Source: a virus. Taken from it: a stretch of DNA of 28,515 nt. Each line of letters begins with the position of its first letter. The stretch's first letter is position 1. Shown here piece by piece: positions 20,548-28,515 of the stretch. The stretch lies in the IMG/VR virus record IMGVR_UViG_3300034092_000562, positions 1-28,515 of that record, one strand, 5' to 3'. The translations under genes were made by a program, and so were the position numbers. The notes under the pieces are model-generated. The model was not told the DNA's origin, searched no databases, and was given only the letters and a program-made list of their open reading frames with translations.

Positions 20548-20986
20548 AGAAACTGAGGAGCAGTTCATCTCAAGATGCATGAGTGACCCTGAGCCAATGG
20601 GTAAGTATCCAGATGAAGCTCAAAGGTATGCTGTATGTAAGTCTATTTTTGATGGACCTCTTGTAGCTTATCGTAGGGCTTTTGAAGAGAGCTACAATGA
20701 TTACCCAAAACAAGCTACTGAGAATGCTAAGATAGCAATCAGATGGGCTGAAGAGAATGGATGGGGTGATTGTGGTACAGCTGTGGGTAAAGCTCGAGCC
20801 AATCAGCTAGCTAATGGGGAGAATATCACACGTGATACCATTGCTCGCATGGCAGGCTTTGAACGTCATAGGCAGAACTCGCAGAAAGAACTTGGAGATG
20901 GATGTGGCAGATTGATGTGGTTAGCCTGGGGAGGAGATGAGGGCATTGAATGGGCCCAACGTAAACTTAAAGAAATAGATAAATGA
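20528..20986 (+). CDS. Two-domain conserved protein, capsid-maturation-region type (152 aa)
   Basis: The N-terminal 45 residues (MPTPKPRETEEQFISRCM, then AQRYAVCKSIF, with Cys17 and Cys37) and the C-terminal domain (YPKQATENAKIAIRWAEENG, then GKARANQLANGE, ITRDTIARMAGFERH, LMWLAWGGDEGIEWAQ) are modules that I recall fused to prohead protease or capsid proteins in Bacteroidetes phages. Here they form a free-standing protein in the terminase unit, while the protease is elsewhere at 3498. The function is unknown; a link to head assembly is inferred from those fusions. Confidence 0.55.
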   Translation: MPTPKPRETEEQFISRCMSDPEPMGKYPDEAQRYAVCKSIFDGPLVAYRRAFEESYNDYPKQATENAKIAIRWAEENGWGDCGTAVGKARANQLANGENITRDTIARMAGFERHRQNSQKELGDGCGRLMWLAWGGDEGIEWAQRKLKEIDK

Positions 20987-21405
20987 GACCAAAACACATA
21001 GAAACACCTGAAGCAATGTGGGATCTATTTGAGGCCTACAAACGTTGGTGCAAGGAAAACCCAAGGTATAGCTATTCCTTATCTACTAAGACAGGTGAAG
21101 CTACAGCAATTCCACTAGAGAGACCACTTACTCAAGTGGGTTTCAGGACTTTTGCTGCAGAGAAAGGGCAGACAGTGAATGATTATTTTTGTAACAAGGG
21201 AGATAGATATTCTGAATATGCCACAATCTGCTCGCGTATAGAGGAGGCAATTCGCATGGATCAAATTGAGGGAGGCATGACCGGTCAGTACAATGCATCC
21301 ATTACTCAGAGACTGAACAACCTAACCGAGCGTGTGGACACCACCACCAAGGGAGAAAAGATAGACAGCATCAAGGTAACCATTGTAAGACCGGATGCAG
21401 ATTGA
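20983..21405 (+). CDS. Terminase small subunit (P22 gp3-like)
   Basis: A 140-residue protein. The pattern ETPEAMWDLFEAYKRWCKEN, RPLTQVGFRTFAAEKG (a likely DNA-binding helix-turn-helix), YFCNKGDRYSEYATICSRI and GMTGQYNASITQRLNNLTE matches the small-terminase family like P22 gp3. It would recognise the packaging site and hand DNA to the large subunit. It is overlapped by four bases at its start and lies just before the large subunit gene, as is usual. The C-terminal IDSIKVTIVRPD tail is likely to contact the large subunit. Confidence 0.8.
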   Translation: MRPKHIETPEAMWDLFEAYKRWCKENPRYSYSLSTKTGEATAIPLERPLTQVGFRTFAAEKGQTVNDYFCNKGDRYSEYATICSRIEEAIRMDQIEGGMTGQYNASITQRLNNLTERVDTTTKGEKIDSIKVTIVRPDAD

Positions 21406-21562
21406 GTTCATGTGTGCTGTGGTAGAGGATTATATTTACAGGATGAAAGGGGTACAGGTAAGGATAGATAGAAGAGCAGTAGCTACCGATGGCAGGCAGA
21501 TGGCTATGCTAATGAATGCATACCAAATAGCAAATGGAGATAAAGAGCACAGTCATATTTGA
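21395..21562 (+). CDS. Small hypothetical protein between terminase genes (55 aa)
   Basis: ATG 21395 lies in the end of the small terminase gene (11-base overlap) and the stop lies inside the large terminase gene (29-base overlap), covering an otherwise empty gap of 128 bases. The product (MQIEFMCAVVEDYIYRMKGV...) is mixed alpha/beta with several Met and Arg residues. No known family; both overlaps support translation. Confidence 0.5.
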   Translation: MQIEFMCAVVEDYIYRMKGVQVRIDRRAVATDGRQMAMLMNAYQIANGDKEHSHI

Positions 21563-22685
21563 GAAAAACTACGCAGCACTCAATGACCAGGATATAAGGT
21601 TTGTGATTAACGAGGGAGGCTCCCGTTCATCTAAGACCTACAGCCTATGTCAGTTAGTTATCATCTACTGCCTGCAGAACAATAACAAGGTAGTATCTAT
21701 CATCCGTAAGACATTCCCTGCTTTGAGGGCTACAGTGCTCAGAGACTTCATTGAGATACTCAAGGAACTCAACATCTACTCAGTGGAGGACCACAACAAG
21801 AGTGAGCACATCTACACGTTCCCTAATGGGTCCATTGTGGAGTTCTTTAGTGTGGATGATGAGCAAAAGATAAGGGGTAGGAAAAGAGACATAGCATGGT
21901 GCAATGAAGCCAATGAGCTGTACTTCGATGATTTCACTCAGCTGAACATGAGAACGGAGTCTAAGCTAATCTTTGACTACAACCCCAGTGAGTCAACCTC
22001 ATGGCTGTATGAGCTACCAACGGAGGAGAGTATCCTGATAAAGTCAACGTACAAAGATAACCCATTCCTACCTCAGAGTATCAGAGCTCAGATAGAGGAC
22101 CTTAAGAGAACGGATGAGGCACTATACCAAATCTATGCCCTAGGTGAGAAAGCAATCAGCAAGAGTAACATCTACTCTAATTGGTCATTCATCCCTCATA
22201 GGCCTGCTAGGTTTGTCAACTATGTGTATGGCTTAGACTTTGGATACAATCACCCCACAGCACTCATGCGTGTATATTGGTGTGACAACGACATCTACAT
22301 TGAGCCTGTGATATATGAAAGCTACCTGACTACACCAATGCTCATAGACAAGATGCAAAGCTTTAACGTTGAGAAAACTGTGACCATTGTAGCAGACTAT
22401 GCAAGGCCTGAAATCATTGCCGAGCTGAACAATGCAGGGTATGACGTGCAGAACGCTAACAAGGTGGTCAAGAAAGGGATAGACAACATCAAGACATTCG
22501 GGGTCCTATGCCAGGATGATAAGGCCATCAAGAAAGAATATGAAAACTACAAGTGGAAAAAGGTAGGGGACATGATAACCGATGAGCCGGTCAAGATGTG
22601 GGATGATGCGATGGATGCCATACGTTATGCCACTACTCACATCCGACAGGAGTACTATACGGATGATAGCTACTACGCGTTTTAG
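21534..22685 (+). CDS. terL: Terminase large subunit
   Basis: A 383-residue packaging motor and headful/site nuclease. Walker A is GGSRSSKT (28-35), a variant typical of phage terminases. Walker B with the catalytic Glu is IAWCNEAN (Glu125), and FDYNPSE (147-153) is the coupling motif. The nuclease part has Asp235 (GLDFGYNHP), Asp288 (VADYARPE) and Asp357/Asp361 (WDDAMDAIRYA), a full RNase H-like set. The protein would cut and pump concatemeric DNA into proheads through the portal. It ends its unit, followed by a 31-base gap that holds late element copy 5. The length is at the lower end for the family. Confidence 0.9.
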   Translation: MEIKSTVIFEKNYAALNDQDIRFVINEGGSRSSKTYSLCQLVIIYCLQNNNKVVSIIRKTFPALRATVLRDFIEILKELNIYSVEDHNKSEHIYTFPNGSIVEFFSVDDEQKIRGRKRDIAWCNEANELYFDDFTQLNMRTESKLIFDYNPSESTSWLYELPTEESILIKSTYKDNPFLPQSIRAQIEDLKRTDEALYQIYALGEKAISKSNIYSNWSFIPHRPARFVNYVYGLDFGYNHPTALMRVYWCDNDIYIEPVIYESYLTTPMLIDKMQSFNVEKTVTIVADYARPEIIAELNNAGYDVQNANKVVKKGIDNIKTFGVLCQDDKAIKKEYENYKWKKVGDMITDEPVKMWDDAMDAIRYATTHIRQEYYTDDSYYAF

Positions 22686-22686
22686 A

Positions 22687-22716
22687 AACACTTTGCCTGC
22701 CTAGAATAATATAGGT
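22687..22716 (+). promoter_or_regulatory. Late promoter-like element, copy 5 (AACA-N16-TAATATAGGT)
   Basis: AACA at 22687-22690 and exact TAATATAGGT at 22707-22716, abutting ATG 22717. It fills the gap after the large terminase gene and would start the tail operon. A second in-frame ATG at 22723 would leave a short leader if transcription starts near the first. Confidence 0.65.
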
Positions 22717-24183
22717 ATGGCAATGACATTAAAGGCTGCACCTCAGCGACTCACTCCAGCATACAACCCTGTCAAATATATCTACGACAGCACCAACAAA
22801 AACCTAGCAGGGTTTAAGTATATCTTTGAGGTGTATGAGTCAGGCACAGCCACTCAGATAGCAGAGTACAGGGTGCTACCTGTTTACTCTACAGGGTATG
22901 GTGAGATAGATTTAACTAAGCTACTTCAAGCCTATGTAAGCTATGACCTATTCCCTACCAACACCACAGTGTATAACGCAACGAATAGCCACTACAAGTA
23001 TGACCTTAAGGTAGGTGAGGAGTATCTAACTACGACCTCATTCACCTCAGCCATGACTCAGTATGTTACCTCACCCTATGCAGGTAAAGTACAGCTGAAT
23101 GGCACTAACTCATTTGTGGTGGGTGATCAGATAGTCTTAACTCAAACAGGAGTAGGTGCAGTGAATGCTAACTTCGATGGACTGTACACTGTGCTTGTTG
23201 CTACTAGTACATACATTGTGATTAACTTTCTTTGGAGCTCCATCACCAACGCAAACAAGGATGTGGCCATCACCTATGCAGATGGGAGAAAGACTACCAC
23301 ATACAATATCATTGATGATCTGAATAACTTTGTATTCAATGGTGCACTGCCATGGACTCAATGGCCTGCATGGGATGAGACTAACTATGACTTGAGCAGT
23401 AACACTGACAAGTTCCTTACCTCCATTCCTGCTACCAACTTTTACTCTACACTATCTCAGGACCTTTGGATGAATGCAGTCTATGGCTTTATTCCTGGAG
23501 GAACGCACAGGATAGTATTCACCAATGATGGGGGTGATGTGTTGAGAAAGAGTGTGGGAGCCACTGACCACATCACAGGTAACGCGGTAGGTCCTAACAA
23601 CGCAGGCACCTTGACTGTAGTCTCAGGCTCATTGCCATTGATTAAGCCTACCACTCAGTGGTATGAGTACTACTATGAGCACAATGGCTCACAGGTAACT
23701 CAAGCCTACCGAGTGAACATAGATCGCAGAACACAGATGCAGGAGTACAGCATCATCTTCCTAGACCGCTATGGCTCATGGGGTAGCTTTGCATTCACAG
23801 GTAGAGCATACCAAAGGGGTACAGTTCAGCGTGAGCAGTACAACATGGATGTGCTCGGTAAGATAGCTAGCACTGAATGGACCTATGACCTGATAGATAG
23901 AGGGTATATCAACAGCTATGTAACAGTGGAGGAAACCATTGACCTCAATACCGATTGGATGACTGAGGAGATGGCTACCTACTTCACTGAGTTAATCAGC
24001 TCACCATACACCTACTTCAAGATAAGCAACTACGATGAGAGCTGCGACATCCCAGAGAGCACTGAGTATATCAGTTGTAACATAGTGAACTCTACCTATG
24101 AGTACTACAAGCAACGGAATAAGAACTTAATCAAGCAAAGCATTACAATTAAGCTAGCTAATAACGACATGGTCAATGGTTAG
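22717..24183 (+). CDS. Tail/baseplate protein 1 (488 aa)
   Basis: A large beta-rich protein that begins MAMTLKAAPQRLTPAYNPVKYIYDS, a start I recall from the first tail gene of many Bacteroidetes siphophages. Aromatic-rich strands and Asn/Thr-rich loops run through it, ending in a QRNKNLIKQSITIKLANND segment. No enzyme motif is visible. It probably forms part of the tail tip, like a distal tail protein, with the following protein. It overlaps the next gene by eight bases. The gene order baseplate then tape measure is the reverse of the usual siphophage order. Confidence 0.65.
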   Translation: MAMTLKAAPQRLTPAYNPVKYIYDSTNKNLAGFKYIFEVYESGTATQIAEYRVLPVYSTGYGEIDLTKLLQAYVSYDLFPTNTTVYNATNSHYKYDLKVGEEYLTTTSFTSAMTQYVTSPYAGKVQLNGTNSFVVGDQIVLTQTGVGAVNANFDGLYTVLVATSTYIVINFLWSSITNANKDVAITYADGRKTTTYNIIDDLNNFVFNGALPWTQWPAWDETNYDLSSNTDKFLTSIPATNFYSTLSQDLWMNAVYGFIPGGTHRIVFTNDGGDVLRKSVGATDHITGNAVGPNNAGTLTVVSGSLPLIKPTTQWYEYYYEHNGSQVTQAYRVNIDRRTQMQEYSIIFLDRYGSWGSFAFTGRAYQRGTVQREQYNMDVLGKIASTEWTYDLIDRGYINSYVTVEETIDLNTDWMTEEMATYFTELISSPYTYFKISNYDESCDIPESTEYISCNIVNSTYEYYKQRNKNLIKQSITIKLANNDMVNG

Positions 24184-27016
24184 GATACAACTAGCAACAG
24201 GATACCTTGATGTTAAGGAGGGTACTTCATTCCCTTTGACATTTCAGGTAGGAGATATCAGAGATATAAGTCAAAGGAAAGGTAACTTTTCTAAGACCAT
24301 TGTATTGGTAGGCAGTAAGAATAACAATAACCTGCTCAACCACTACTACGATGTGAACATCCAAGCAGGAACGTTTGACATCAATGCAGTGACTACCTGC
24401 TCAGTTATTCAGGATGGAATACCTGTCATGGAGAATGCTAGCCTACAACTCACAGCCATTAAAAAGGTACAGCTCACTGAGCAGTATGAGGAGCATGTGG
24501 AGTATGAGGTATTGATTAAAGAAAGCAAAGCAGATTTCTTTACAGCCATCAATAACCTTGAGCTAACCGATATAGATTTCAGTGACCTCAACCATACATA
24601 CGATGCGTTCAATGTGGTGAACAGGTTTACCAACACTGAGGTGGATGGCTTCAAGTACTTCCTCCCTGGTAGTGGTGATGCGTTCTACAGCACTCAGGAG
24701 TTCAAGCCTGCCATCTTTGCTAAGACTTACTTTGACCGTATATTCCAAGGTGCAGGGTTTACATACAGTTGGCCTGATTTAGTAGATGATAAGTTTGACA
24801 AGCTAGTCATTCCTTACAATGGGGATACGGATAACTTCGACTATGCAGATTACACTGTCAAGGCTAACTCAGGACCCAACACTTACACCGGTACATTCTT
24901 TGCAGGTTCTGCTGAGTTTCAGAACTTACAAACAATAGCAGGATGGACTGAGACCGAGGACCCTCAGAACATTTACAATCCTGTTACTGGAGTGTACAGC
25001 ACCCCATTCAACATCAGCTCAAATAACGCACAGCAGTATGACTACAATGTGCAGATACAATATGAGATAAGACTAGTCAACTCTTCAGGTGTAACTTTGT
25101 ACTCAGGGATGAATGGTATCTCATCACCTCAATTCTATCAACCTCAGTTAGCACTCACTCAGAATGGTACTGTGTGCTACACTGTCAACCTATACACCAA
25201 CCCTGCACCACTTAACAACAGTGCTACGGTTACCTATGCAGTTCAGACTCCTACCTCAATACCTAATGGTACTACTACAGTATTAAGTCAAACAGCTGTA
25301 TGCACTATGGCCTTGACTGCTCAGAACTTACCACAGCTATCTCAAGGTAGGTTAGCTATTAAGGTGCCAAAGATATTAACACCTATTACTAATGCTCAAG
25401 CTCCACTATGGAGAACAGTGTCAGCTTCAGGAACTCCATGTGCATCCGGTCAGATTAAGATACAGGCAGTTATTACTAGCATTGACATCAGCATTACCCC
25501 ATCCAATAACATTGTGGCCATCGGTGGTACTATTGATGTGAATGACTACGTGCCTAAAAAGATAAAGCAGAATGACTTTGTTAAGGCTATCTTCAACATG
25601 TACAATCTCTATGCAGATGTAGATAAGACTCAACCTAATCAACTTAACCTCATCCATAGGGATGATTACTACGATGCAGGTAAAGAGGTAGATTGGACAT
25701 ACAAGCTAGCCAAGGATAAAGAGCAGTCATTGTCATTCTTACCTGAGCTAACAAGTAAAAAAGTAATACTCACCTATACACCTGATAAGGATAGCCCTAA
25801 CCAAACGTATACGGATGCTACTAATCAAATCTATGGACAAGCAGAGGTAGTCTTTGACAATGAGTATGTCAAGGATGTAACCACTAAGCCTGTTCTCTTT
25901 GGTCCTACACCAATCATCCGTACACCATTCGGTGCATACGTTGGAATGATTGCAGGACAGGCACCTAAGACTAACCTCCGTATCATGTACGACAGTACAG
26001 CTGAGATAGGATTGAGTACCTGTTCACCATACCACATCTATGACTACGGTACAACGGGTATGACAGGTGTAACTACTTACCCGTATGTAGGTCACTTCGA
26101 TAACCCACTCAATCCTACTTGGGATCTAAATTTTTCAGTGTGTTCATTCTACTACTACCAACCATTAAGCCTAACCGATAACAATCTGTACAATAGGTAC
26201 TGGAGACGTACCATGGGGCAGATTAATAGTGGTAAGATGTTGACTGCATTCTTTAATCTCAAGGAGTCAGACATCCAACCCTTAGAGCTCAATGATAAGA
26301 TACGCATAGACAACTCATGGTGGAACATTAACAAGGTCATTGATTACAATGCTAATGCTAATCAGCTCACTCAGGTAGAGCTCATCAGCATAGATAGTGA
26401 GGTGAACTTCATGCCATTCATTAACCCATTCGGAACACCTGGTGTAGGACTACCTAACATCTCAGGTATTCAACAGGTAGCTAACAGTACCATTGTTAAG
26501 ACGAAGAGCATGAACAGCAACGTGCTCACAGGTGGTGGTATCATTGGTGAGGTAGTGAACAGGGGTAACATTGTACCGGGTGGACTCAGAGTCATGGTGG
26601 CAACCGAGGGCTACTCCGTTGAGAATGATGGTATAGTTACTGATAACCTAGTGGTAAGGGGTAGCATGAATGGTATACCTGTTGACCCTGCATACTACAA
26701 GTACACAGCTAACCTTGACCAAACAGGTACAGCTGACCCAATAGCCTATGTAAAAGAGGGTAGCTTTGGAGATATACTTTGGGTTAGGAATGCAGTAGGT
26801 CAGTATGAGGGCTTCATTCAAAATTGGGAGATAGGTACTATCCTAGATACTGAGTTAACGGTAATGATTAACAACATATATTTTGATGGGGTGATCAGTG
26901 CCGCTTACAGTGCAGCTAATAACAGCATATATATAACGACAACACAAATTGGGGTAGGCTTCGTAGATGATTACCTTGGGATGAACACATTAGAAATAAG
27001 ATATTATAAGCCATAA
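24176..27016 (+). CDS. Tail/baseplate hub protein, Tal-like (946 aa)
   Basis: The largest gene in the window. The N-terminus (MVRIQLATGYLDVKEGTSFP, then VGDIRDISQRKGNFSKTIVL) resembles the attachment domain of tail-tip proteins that bind the tube. A long beta-rich middle follows, with N-rich and T-rich loops. The C-terminal 150 residues hold a VPGGLRVMVA, IVTDNLVVRGSMNGIPVDP segment, typical of where fibre or receptor-binding modules dock. No lysozyme or peptidase motif is seen. It probably forms the hub at the tail end with the preceding protein. Naming as Tal-like is by size, position and pattern. Confidence 0.65.
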   Translation: MVRIQLATGYLDVKEGTSFPLTFQVGDIRDISQRKGNFSKTIVLVGSKNNNNLLNHYYDVNIQAGTFDINAVTTCSVIQDGIPVMENASLQLTAIKKVQLTEQYEEHVEYEVLIKESKADFFTAINNLELTDIDFSDLNHTYDAFNVVNRFTNTEVDGFKYFLPGSGDAFYSTQEFKPAIFAKTYFDRIFQGAGFTYSWPDLVDDKFDKLVIPYNGDTDNFDYADYTVKANSGPNTYTGTFFAGSAEFQNLQTIAGWTETEDPQNIYNPVTGVYSTPFNISSNNAQQYDYNVQIQYEIRLVNSSGVTLYSGMNGISSPQFYQPQLALTQNGTVCYTVNLYTNPAPLNNSATVTYAVQTPTSIPNGTTTVLSQTAVCTMALTAQNLPQLSQGRLAIKVPKILTPITNAQAPLWRTVSASGTPCASGQIKIQAVITSIDISITPSNNIVAIGGTIDVNDYVPKKIKQNDFVKAIFNMYNLYADVDKTQPNQLNLIHRDDYYDAGKEVDWTYKLAKDKEQSLSFLPELTSKKVILTYTPDKDSPNQTYTDATNQIYGQAEVVFDNEYVKDVTTKPVLFGPTPIIRTPFGAYVGMIAGQAPKTNLRIMYDSTAEIGLSTCSPYHIYDYGTTGMTGVTTYPYVGHFDNPLNPTWDLNFSVCSFYYYQPLSLTDNNLYNRYWRRTMGQINSGKMLTAFFNLKESDIQPLELNDKIRIDNSWWNINKVIDYNANANQLTQVELISIDSEVNFMPFINPFGTPGVGLPNISGIQQVANSTIVKTKSMNSNVLTGGGIIGEVVNRGNIVPGGLRVMVATEGYSVENDGIVTDNLVVRGSMNGIPVDPAYYKYTANLDQTGTADPIAYVKEGSFGDILWVRNAVGQYEGFIQNWEIGTILDTELTVMINNIYFDGVISAAYSAANNSIYITTTQIGVGFVDDYLGMNTLEIRYYKP

Positions 27017-27017
27017 G

Positions 27018-28515
27018 ATGAATGAAGTAGAAATACCATTAAAGCTCGGTGGCATTGCTGCCATTAAGGCGGAATTAAGAGACCTCAAAGGTCAGATAGC
27101 AGATGCTACTGATCCAGAAACAATGACCCGATTAGCACAGCGTGCAGGGGAACTCAAGGACCAACTCAAGGATGCTAATGAGCAGGTCAATGTATTTGCT
27201 ACTGGGTCAAAGTTTGAAGCAGTATCTAATAGCTTTGGCTCTATTAAGAATGACCTCATGAGCCTAGACTTCGAGGGTGCATCTGAAAAAGCTAATGTAT
27301 TTAAGAAAACCCTAGGAAATCTTAACCCTAAAGATATTGGTGGTGCATTCAAATCACTAACATCCGTTATCATGACTGTTGGTAGTGCATTCGTATCATT
27401 AGGTGCTACCATTCTAGCTAACCCTATCTTTTTATTGATAGCTGTTATCATTGCTATTGTGGCAGCCATTGTTATATTCCTGCACAAGATAGGAGTGCTA
27501 CAGAAAGTACTTGACTTTTTGATGATACCTATTAACGCATTGATTCAGGGCTTAAAGGATTTAGGAGATTGGCTAGGATTAACGAGCTATGCTGCAGATG
27601 AGAACGCTGAAAAGATGGCTAAGGCCAATGAGAAAGTCTCAGAGAGTTCAAAGAAACGTAGTGAGAAAATAGGTGAGAGCTATGACCAGGAGATTGCCAT
27701 GGCTAAGATATCCGGTAAGGATACCACTCAGCTCGAGCTTGACAAATCAAGAGCACTAGAGAAAGAGGCTATTAAACGAAAGACTGCAGCTAAGAAAGCC
27801 CTTGAGGCAATGAGACACCAAGAGGGTGAAGAGGCTACTAAGAAACGTGCAGAGTTAAGAAAGCAGATTGAGGCTGAAAGTAAAATCATCCAAACAGGAG
27901 TCAATGAACGTAAACGTATCAAGGCTCAGGAAATACAAGACCAAAAAGAGGCAGATAAGAAAGCAGCAGATGATGCAGCAGCAGCAGCAGAGAAAGCTAG
28001 GGAGAAAGCAAAGCAAGCAGCTAAAAATAGATTGGATAACGCTAGGACACTTAGAGACTTTGAACTATCACAGATACAGGATGCTAATGCAAGGGAGGTA
28101 GCAATAGTAAATGAGAAGTATGCAAGGTTAATGAATGACCTGAAAACAGATGCTAACAAAACAGCAGAGGAAAAAGCTAAGTTTAATGAGATGTTCAGAA
28201 CGCAACAGCAGCAGGAACTTGATAAGCTAGCAACAGATAAGGCTAAGATTGAAGCGGATAACCTTAAGAAAGGTAATGACATCATTGCTGATTTACAGCT
28301 ACAGATGATGGAGGAGGGAACAGCCAAAGAGCTAGCCATGACCAAAGCTAAGTATGATAAGCTAAGAGCTCAAACGTTGGCAGATACCACACTAACTGAG
28401 GACCAAAAGAAAACCCTAACCGAATTATACAATAAACAGGAGGAGGCAGAAAATCAGAAGAGAGCAGATGCTAAAATAAAGCAACAGGAAGCGTTATTCA
28501 AAACAATAACAGATG
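27018..28515 (+). CDS. Tail tape-measure protein, N-terminal part (continues past the window)
   Basis: Starts at ATG 27018, one base after the previous stop, and stays open to the last base (499 residues visible). N-terminal MNEVEIPLKLGGIAAIKAEL, a charged helical part, then a hydrophobic stretch (about residues 120-155, GSAFVSLGATILANPIFLLI and IIAIVAAIVIFLHK) and a long Lys/Glu/Ala-rich coiled coil (about 200-490), the standard tape-measure plan. With the 131 codons at the window start the protein has 631 residues, which at about 1.5 angstrom per residue would specify a tail of roughly 95 nm. This length is an estimate from a general rule. Confidence 0.85.
   Translation, partial: MNEVEIPLKLGGIAAIKAELRDLKGQIADATDPETMTRLAQRAGELKDQLKDANEQVNVFATGSKFEAVSNSFGSIKNDLMSLDFEGASEKANVFKKTLGNLNPKDIGGAFKSLTSVIMTVGSAFVSLGATILANPIFLLIAVIIAIVAAIVIFLHKIGVLQKVLDFLMIPINALIQGLKDLGDWLGLTSYAADENAEKMAKANEKVSESSKKRSEKIGESYDQEIAMAKISGKDTTQLELDKSRALEKEAIKRKTAAKKALEAMRHQEGEEATKKRAELRKQIEAESKIIQTGVNERKRIKAQEIQDQKEADKKAADDAAAAAEKAREKAKQAAKNRLDNARTLRDFELSQIQDANAREVAIVNEKYARLMNDLKTDANKTAEEKAKFNEMFRTQQQQELDKLATDKAKIEADNLKKGNDIIADLQLQMMEEGTAKELAMTKAKYDKLRAQTLADTTLTEDQKKTLTELYNKQEEAENQKRADAKIKQQEALFKTITD

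Noticed and set aside
27092-28345. Long open frames on the minus strand (27092-27487, 27926-28345)
   Set aside because: They mirror the tape-measure gene; Ser/Ala/Leu-rich products are the usual antisense shadow of Lys/Glu/Ala-rich coiled coils.

Overview
The window reads as the complete genome of a small tailed bacteriophage (siphovirus-like, 28.5 kb, moderately AT-rich) of a Bacteroidetes host. Three things suggest the host. The replication genes carry Bacteroidetes sigma-type promoters (TTTG, about 20 nt, TAnnTTTG). Start codons are preceded by A-rich leaders with almost no Shine-Dalgarno sequences. Many proteins belong to families that I recall mainly from Flavobacteriia/Bacteroidia phages (BT4734-like primase, DUF3127, XkdF-type protease, conserved tail proteins). 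The tape-measure gene is cut at the window edges: its 5' part runs off the right end and its 3' part enters at the left end. Joining the ends keeps one open frame (631 aa), so the window is most likely a circular or circularly permuted genome opened inside that gene.

Layout. 1-2216 (+): tape-measure C-terminus, conserved tail protein, tail fibre and two small genes. 2205-3453 (-): two overlapping paralogous genes, possibly tail assembly chaperones, the only minus-strand genes. 3498-8319 (+): XkdF protease/scaffold, major capsid protein, probable tail tube, small structural protein, portal, connector. 8319-9882: holin, amidase endolysin and a lipoprotein with a C-terminal membrane anchor (spanin-like), followed by a DEDDy exonuclease. 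10653-13103: intergenic control region with two palindromes and a host-type promoter, then an early operon of small genes, an HNH endonuclease and a protein with a DnaA domain IV signature, closed by a terminator. 13104-13306: iteron-rich putative origin. 13307-20209: primase-helicase, DNA methyltransferase, VRR-NUC-like nuclease, ERF annealing protein, YqaJ-like exonuclease, small membrane proteins, DUF3127 SSB-like protein, HTH protein and, last, a sigma-factor-like protein. 20187-22685: small membrane protein, conserved proteins, small and large terminase. 22717-28515: two large tail/baseplate proteins and the tape measure.

The most interesting observation is a two-class promoter architecture. 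Host-type TAnnTTTG boxes lie in front of the early/replication units. Five late units instead start right after a near-invariant element, (A/G)AACA, 15-16 nt, TAATATAGGT, which abuts the start codon. The last early gene encodes a two-domain (region 2 + region 4) sigma-like protein, and the first downstream copy of the element lies inside its 3' end. I infer that this protein switches RNA polymerase to the late elements. A second candidate system is the origin: a single-domain DnaA-IV-like protein encoded next to six copies of TATCGTCAT, four of them TTATCGTCAT, sharing TTATC with the DnaA box.

I see no integrase, CI-type repressor, DNA polymerase, tRNA or CRISPR array, so a virulent lifestyle using the host replisome is likely. 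There is no gene-free stretch longer than about 250 bases.
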